Below, piece by piece: positions 7,085-9,643 of a stretch of 9,643 bases of DNA. The position numbers and the translations under genes were made by a program. This DNA comes from ANME-2 cluster archaeon (lineage in GTDB: Archaea > Halobacteriota > Methanosarcinia > Methanosarcinales > Methanocomedenaceae), in NCBI GenBank assembly GCA_022353185.1, contig JAKRWB010000665.1, positions 1 through 9,643 on the forward strand, given 5' to 3'. Position 1 is the first letter of the stretch, and every line of letters begins with the position of its first letter. The notes under the pieces were generated by a model, which did not search any database, was not told the DNA's origin, and was given only the letters and a program-made list of their open reading frames with translations.

Positions 7085-7360
7085 TTAATCAGATTCCTTT
7101 TCAGGCTCTTTTGCATCTTTCTTGAAACTGTGAGCCATCTGTTTAATAATGATTATATCACCTGATGCAATTACCCAGCGGTAAGGAAGAATTACACCCT
7201 TATTCGTATTATTGAATAATTCCGGGTTGATTTTCCCAACAGCCAATCCTGATATCTTGGATTCGTTTGGATCCAGTACCAGATCATTGACCTTTCCAAC
7301 ATAGACTCCTTTGTCAGTATAAACATTTAATCCAAACAAGGTTGATACTTCAGCACGCAT
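7085..7360 (-). CDS. PRC-barrel domain protein, 91 aa
   Basis: A stand-alone PRC-barrel, a small beta-barrel fold found in photosynthetic reaction-centre H subunit, RimM and many short archaeal proteins. Residues 4-75 cover the barrel: VSTLFGLNVYTDKGVYVGKVNDLVLD (5-30) is the typical opening with a VGKVxDLVLD core, SKISGLAVG (34-42) is the second conserved strand, and ILPYRWVIASGDIIII (57-72) the closing strands. The tail from about 80 is charged (KKDAKEPEKESD). The start at 7360 has GAGGG 6-9 nt upstream. It is first in a two-gene unit with thg1. Its function is unknown; RNA or protein binding is the usual guess. A 19-bp palindrome lies upstream of its promoter. Confidence 0.85.
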   Translation of the reverse strand: MRAEVSTLFGLNVYTDKGVYVGKVNDLVLDPNESKISGLAVGKINPELFNNTNKGVILPYRWVIASGDIIIIKQMAHSFKKDAKEPEKESD

Positions 7361-7397
7361 GATATTCCCTCTATTGCTACTCGTTTAACCTGACTGG

Positions 7398-7407
7398 TTA
7401 TATAGTT
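7398..7407 (-). promoter_or_regulatory. TATA box for the PRC/thg1 unit
   Basis: On the minus strand CTATATAAC precedes the ATG at 7360 by about 40 nt. A start near 7376 leaves a 15-nt leader containing GAGGG. The spacing and sequence are typical of archaeal promoters. Confidence 0.6.
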
Positions 7408-7416
7408 TATTAATAG

Positions 7417-7435
7417 TACATGATGACATCATGTA
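7417..7435. promoter_or_regulatory. Perfect 19-bp palindrome, candidate operator
   Basis: TACATGATGACATCATGTA has two 9-bp arms in perfect inverted repeat around a single central base. It lies 10 bp upstream of the TATA box of the PRC/thg1 unit and about 60 bp upstream of the TATA box proposed for the divergent TraB gene. The position suits a dimeric regulator acting on one or both genes. The regulator is unknown. Confidence 0.55.
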
Positions 7436-7496
7436 TTCGAGTTAATCCGGGCGTAGCTGGGATTTTCTCGTTCATGAAAGTATTTGTAGTATCCCG

Positions 7497-7503
7497 TTAT
7501 ATC
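7497..7503 (+). promoter_or_regulatory. TATA box for the TraB-family gene
   Basis: TTATATC lies about 48 nt before the ATG at 7548, so transcription could start near 7525. GGTGA at 7539-7543 is a usable ribosome site 4 nt before the ATG. A nearer AT-rich element (CATATAC at 7531-7537) would start transcription inside the gene and was not chosen. Confidence 0.4.
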
Positions 7504-7547
7504 ATCAGTGTTCTTACCATTAATTACCTTACATATACGGTGAATGA

Positions 7548-8831
7548 ATGAATTCAGAAGACGATAAATACAATATTAACTATTCGTTCAATATTTCCCA
7601 GTCAGACAGGGAACATCCCCCCATCTCTGATAACCCGGCAGAAAATATCATCATAGTGGGTACGGCCCACGTTTCGAATAAAAGTGTGACCGATGTTGAC
7701 GAGGCTATAGAGCGTGAGCAGCCGGATGTAGTCGCAGTAGAACTGTGTCCTGCAAGGTACCAGGCACTGACCGAGCAGGTAGAGTCAAAGAAGATCTCAC
7801 CAAAGGATATTCTCGGCGGCAGCCAGCCTTACTATTTCCTGATACACTGGTTATTGGCCTATGTACAAAAGAAGATTGGAGACGATTTGGGAGTTGACCC
7901 CGGGGCTGAGATGATCCATGCAATTAAAAAAGCTGAATCCACAGGTGCCCGTATCGTGCTTTTGGACCGGGACATCCAGATAACATTGCAGCGATTCTGG
8001 CAGAGCATGGGTCTTTGGGAAAAGCTCAAAATGACAGGAGCCATATTGATGGCGGCCGTGGGATTAGGTGGTAAGGATATAGATATTGATTCTGTTACCG
8101 AAACTGACGTTGTCACCCAGCTAATTGAAGAACTGCGTAAATTTGCACCATCAGCTGCCAGGGTGTTCATAGATGAGCGTGACGCTTATATGACTACGAA
8201 CCTGCTGAAGGCTGCAAAGAATGACAGGGTTGTGGCTGTGGTAGGTGCCGGACACAGGCAGGGTATCAATAATTACTTACAGCACCCGGAGAGCCTTCCC
8301 CCCATGGAACAACTGGTAAGTGTACCCAAAAAGAGGTTCAACATCATGAAGATAGTTGGATTTAGTTTTGTGGCTATTGCCATTGCCACGTTTTTGCTGG
8401 TCATTTTTGGGATTATCGAAGGTGCGATCAAACCATACATGTTATTTATAGCCATGGGTTACTGGATTATAATAAACGGCGTTCTAAGTGCTGCCGGTGC
8501 TGCCCTGGCCAGAGGGCATCCAAAGTCTATACTAACTGCATTTTTAGCGGCCCCGCTCACATCCCTGAATCCTTTGATGGCAGCAGGTTGGTTTGCAGGA
8601 CTTATGGAAGCAAAACAGCGTCCTCCATCTACTGATGATTTTAAGAAAATTCTGGACGCTGAGACTGTTAATGAAATGATGAGTAACCGGCTGTTTCGAG
8701 TGCTGCTGGTGGCGGCCCTTGCTAATTTAGGGAGCGTGCTGGGTACATTCATAGGAGTTTATGTGGTGCTGAGTGTGGCAAATATCGATCCGACTGTTGT
8801 CCTGAGAGAATTATTTGGAAGTATTTTTTGA
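7548..8831 (+). CDS. TraB/PrgY (GumN-type) family membrane protein
   Basis: A TraB-domain protein followed by a membrane region. The soluble part (about 32-258) has the family landmarks: GTAHVS at 38-43, VELCPARY at 64-71, LLDRDIQIT at 138-146, FIDERDAYMTTNL at 207-219 and VVGAGHRQGI at 231-240. The His/Glu/Arg residues in these motifs suggest a metal-dependent active site, with proteolytic activity proposed for relatives. Four hydrophobic segments follow (about 267-291, 296-319, 328-351 and 383-412), so the protein is anchored in the membrane with the large domain probably in the cytoplasm; there is no signal peptide. Enterococcal PrgY and TraB limit pheromone signalling, but archaeal members have no known role. 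ATG 7544 is out of frame, so 7548 is used. The first 30 residues are hydrophilic and poorly conserved in type, so a later start cannot be excluded. The gene is transcribed alone, divergent from the PRC-barrel gene. Confidence 0.85.
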   Translation: MNSEDDKYNINYSFNISQSDREHPPISDNPAENIIIVGTAHVSNKSVTDVDEAIEREQPDVVAVELCPARYQALTEQVESKKISPKDILGGSQPYYFLIHWLLAYVQKKIGDDLGVDPGAEMIHAIKKAESTGARIVLLDRDIQITLQRFWQSMGLWEKLKMTGAILMAAVGLGGKDIDIDSVTETDVVTQLIEELRKFAPSAARVFIDERDAYMTTNLLKAAKNDRVVAVVGAGHRQGINNYLQHPESLPPMEQLVSVPKKRFNIMKIVGFSFVAIAIATFLLVIFGIIEGAIKPYMLFIAMGYWIIINGVLSAAGAALARGHPKSILTAFLAAPLTSLNPLMAAGWFAGLMEAKQRPPSTDDFKKILDAETVNEMMSNRLFRVLLVAALANLGSVLGTFIGVYVVLSVANIDPTVVLRELFGSIF

Positions 8832-9129
8832 TATATGACTAACTCTCTTGATGGTTAAATCGAGCTATTCCCCATTCCGATTGTTTCCATAAGTATTAGT
8901 TTCTATGGTCCTTTGGGCCGTTTTTCCATATTTGGTCCTGAATTTGGTTTTGTATCAGGCCCCCCTCTGGAGGATGAATACATCAGAATTTTAAATAGAA
9001 ATTGATTCATAAAACATTGCATGCGTCTAATTCTTGAATTTTAAGAAGTTGAAATGTTTTTTTTTGGCAGCATGAGATTACACATCCCGATTTCAACACT
9101 ATCATAAAGAACCATGATTTATTAATATA
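8832..9129. other. Intergenic stretch, no gene seen
   Basis: AT-rich sequence after the TraB gene. It holds the hairpin terminator at 8907-8925, a GC-rich patch CCCCCCTCTGGAGG near 8960-8973, and a T-run at 9057-9065. Open frames are all under 30 codons: 8903-8983 on the minus strand and 8905-8994 on the plus strand. Neither has a clear ribosome site or recognisable content. Confidence 0.6.
8907..8925 (+). terminator. Hairpin and T-run downstream of the TraB gene
   Basis: GGTCC (8907-8911) pairs with GGGCC (8915-8919) through five pairs, one of them G-U, around a TTT loop. G and five T residues follow at 8921-8925. It stands 75 nt after the TraB stop codon and reads as its terminator. Confidence 0.5.
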
Positions 9130-9348
9130 CTACTTTTTCCTATAAATATCAACAATTTGTAGTACGTATCCCGAAGCTAGAAAGAAGAGTCCCTCATGAA
9201 ATTTCATTTTATTAATTGTTGCATGTGTAAGAACGGGAGGGGGAATATTTGGTCCAATAATTTCAACAGAAAAGGCCAGCAAAATTGCACCACATAATCC
9301 GAGTGTCAATCATATGAATGATAGTGATAACCATTTAGGTTTTTGCAT
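9130..9348 (-). pseudogene. Small two-helix membrane protein gene with in-frame TGA
   Basis: Reading from ATG 9348 gives MQKPKWLSLSFI, then a TGA at codon 13 (9312-9310), then 59 open codons to TAG at 9130. The product looks like a real small membrane protein: a hydrophobic helix spans the TGA and continues through LTLGLCGAILLAFSVEIIG, a Pro-rich turn PNIPPPV follows, then a polar segment with THATINKMKFHEG, then a second helix GLFFLASGYVLQIVDIY and a basic end. TGG (Trp) at codon 13 would restore a normal protein, so a recent nonsense mutation or a base error is the simplest reading. Alternatively translation starts at TTG 9309, directly after the TGA, but no ribosome site precedes it and the first helix would lose its N-terminal part. 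I do not recognise the family. Confidence 0.5.
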
Positions 9349-9590
9349 CGCATATTACTCAATGATCTGATAATAAAAATACTTAATTACCATTTGCGCC
9401 TGATTTTTAAGTTTTAAGATGTTGTTCTATCTAACATTGTCATCTACGAGCATTAATCTATTATTCTCACAAATAACTATCCCCGTATTGATAATACGGG
9501 GTCTTACCCTACTTAAATACAACGATTTGTTCCTTTGAATCCTGTCAAATAACTGATTTTTGATACAGTGCCACCCCCCAGATACATAAT
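9349..9590. other. Intergenic stretch with a strong hairpin, no gene seen
   Basis: AT-rich sequence between the interrupted small gene and the right-edge promoter-like element. Its only clear structure is the hairpin at 9481-9501. The minus strand has a run of 56 codons without stop (9597-9430) but it begins without a start codon, contains the hairpin and has no recognisable content. Confidence 0.55.
9481..9501. terminator. Perfect 9-bp hairpin, possible terminator or structured RNA element
   Basis: CCCCGTATT (9481-9489) pairs perfectly with AATACGGGG (9493-9501) around a 3-nt loop. The stem is strong, with four G-C pairs at its base and a fifth next to them. No clean T-run follows on either strand (TCTTACCC on plus, ATAGTTATTTG on minus), so it is not a textbook intrinsic terminator. 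It could end transcription of a gene lying beyond the right edge, or be a structured element. Confidence 0.45.
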
Positions 9591-9608
9591 CTATATATCA
9601 CTATATAG
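9591..9608 (+). promoter_or_regulatory. TATA-type inverted repeat at the right edge, possible promoter
   Basis: CTATATA (9591-9597) and TATATAG (9602-9608) are perfect inverted copies around TCAC. The first copy is a strong TATA box about 20 bp before ATG 9615, from which the frame stays open to the window end (MTIFRFYGF). A leaderless or nearly leaderless gene could start there. With nine codons visible, the gene itself is not called. Confidence 0.35.
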
Positions 9609-9643
9609 AATAAGATGACAATATTTAGGTTCTATGGATTTCA

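Noticed and set aside
7444..7464. Inverted repeat AATCC/GGATT followed by TTTCTC
   Set aside because: Only a 5-bp stem with an 11-nt loop and no gene ending just before it; not convincing as a terminator.
7436..7500. tRNA-like pieces (TTCGAGTTAATCC and GGGCGTAGCTGGG) in the PRC/TraB gap
   Set aside because: They resemble fragments of a T-arm and a D-arm but stand in the wrong order, and no anticodon stem or matching acceptor stem can be formed.
8903..8983. 26-codon minus-strand frame (MYSSSRGGPD...)
   Set aside because: No ribosome site, simple Gly/Pro/Lys composition, overlaps the TraB terminator hairpin; reading through its TAG adds only 15 more codons.
8928..9255. 11-bp direct repeat ATATTTGGTCC at 8928-8938 and 9245-9255
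   Set aside because: Short and AT-rich, no further identity around the copies; likely chance.
9427..9597. 56-codon minus-strand open run across the 9481-9501 hairpin
   Set aside because: No start codon near its beginning and no recognisable content; the strong hairpin argues against coding use.
8832..9643. Search for insertion-sequence ends, CRISPR repeats or an integration site in the gene-poor tail
   Set aside because: No terminal inverted repeats with flanking duplications, no regularly spaced repeats and no tRNA gene were found.

Overview
The window looks like a piece of an archaeal genome, most likely a methanogen or methane-oxidising relative in or near the Methanosarcinales. The evidence is archaeal-style TATA boxes about 25 bp before likely transcription starts, short leaders with GGAG/GAGG-type ribosome sites, a Thg1-type reverse polymerase, a tungsten-type aldehyde:ferredoxin oxidoreductase, a PRC-barrel protein, and a glucosyl-3-phosphoglycerate synthase/phosphatase pair of the kind characterised in Methanococcoides burtonii. 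The taxonomic call is inference from gene content; no rRNA is present.

Left part (91-3999): a plus-strand series gpgP-like phosphatase, an unrecognised Cys/His-containing protein of 175 aa, and a GH15-like glycosidase of 410 aa. It runs tail-to-tail into a minus-strand gpgS-like synthase. Together gpgS and gpgP would make glucosylglycerate, an osmolyte, from an NDP-glucose and 3-phosphoglycerate. The glycosidase could be the turnover arm or could act on another glucoside; the sequence does not decide.

Middle part (4048-7360), all minus strand: a PRC-barrel gene and thg1 form one short unit ending in a hairpin/T-run. A ferredoxin-like subunit with four [4Fe-4S] motifs and the AOR catalytic subunit then form a second unit with a 1-nt gap. 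The AOR gene ends only 48 bp before gpgS, which has its own TATA-like box, so read-through is possible.

Right part (7361-9643): a 187-bp divergent intergenic region carries a perfect 19-bp palindrome just upstream of the PRC-barrel promoter. Then comes a TraB/PrgY-family membrane protein (7548-8831) with a downstream hairpin terminator. The last 812 bp are AT-rich and hold no intact gene above about 60 codons. They contain a remnant or unusual small two-helix membrane protein gene (9130-9348, minus) interrupted by TGA at codon 13, a perfect 9-bp-stem hairpin (9481-9501), and a promoter-like TATA inverted repeat at the right edge.

No CRISPR array, insertion sequence, tRNA or rRNA was found. 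The clearest candidates for something new are the unrecognised 175-aa protein embedded in a probable glucosylglycerate synthesis/turnover locus, the 19-bp operator-like palindrome, and the interrupted small membrane gene.
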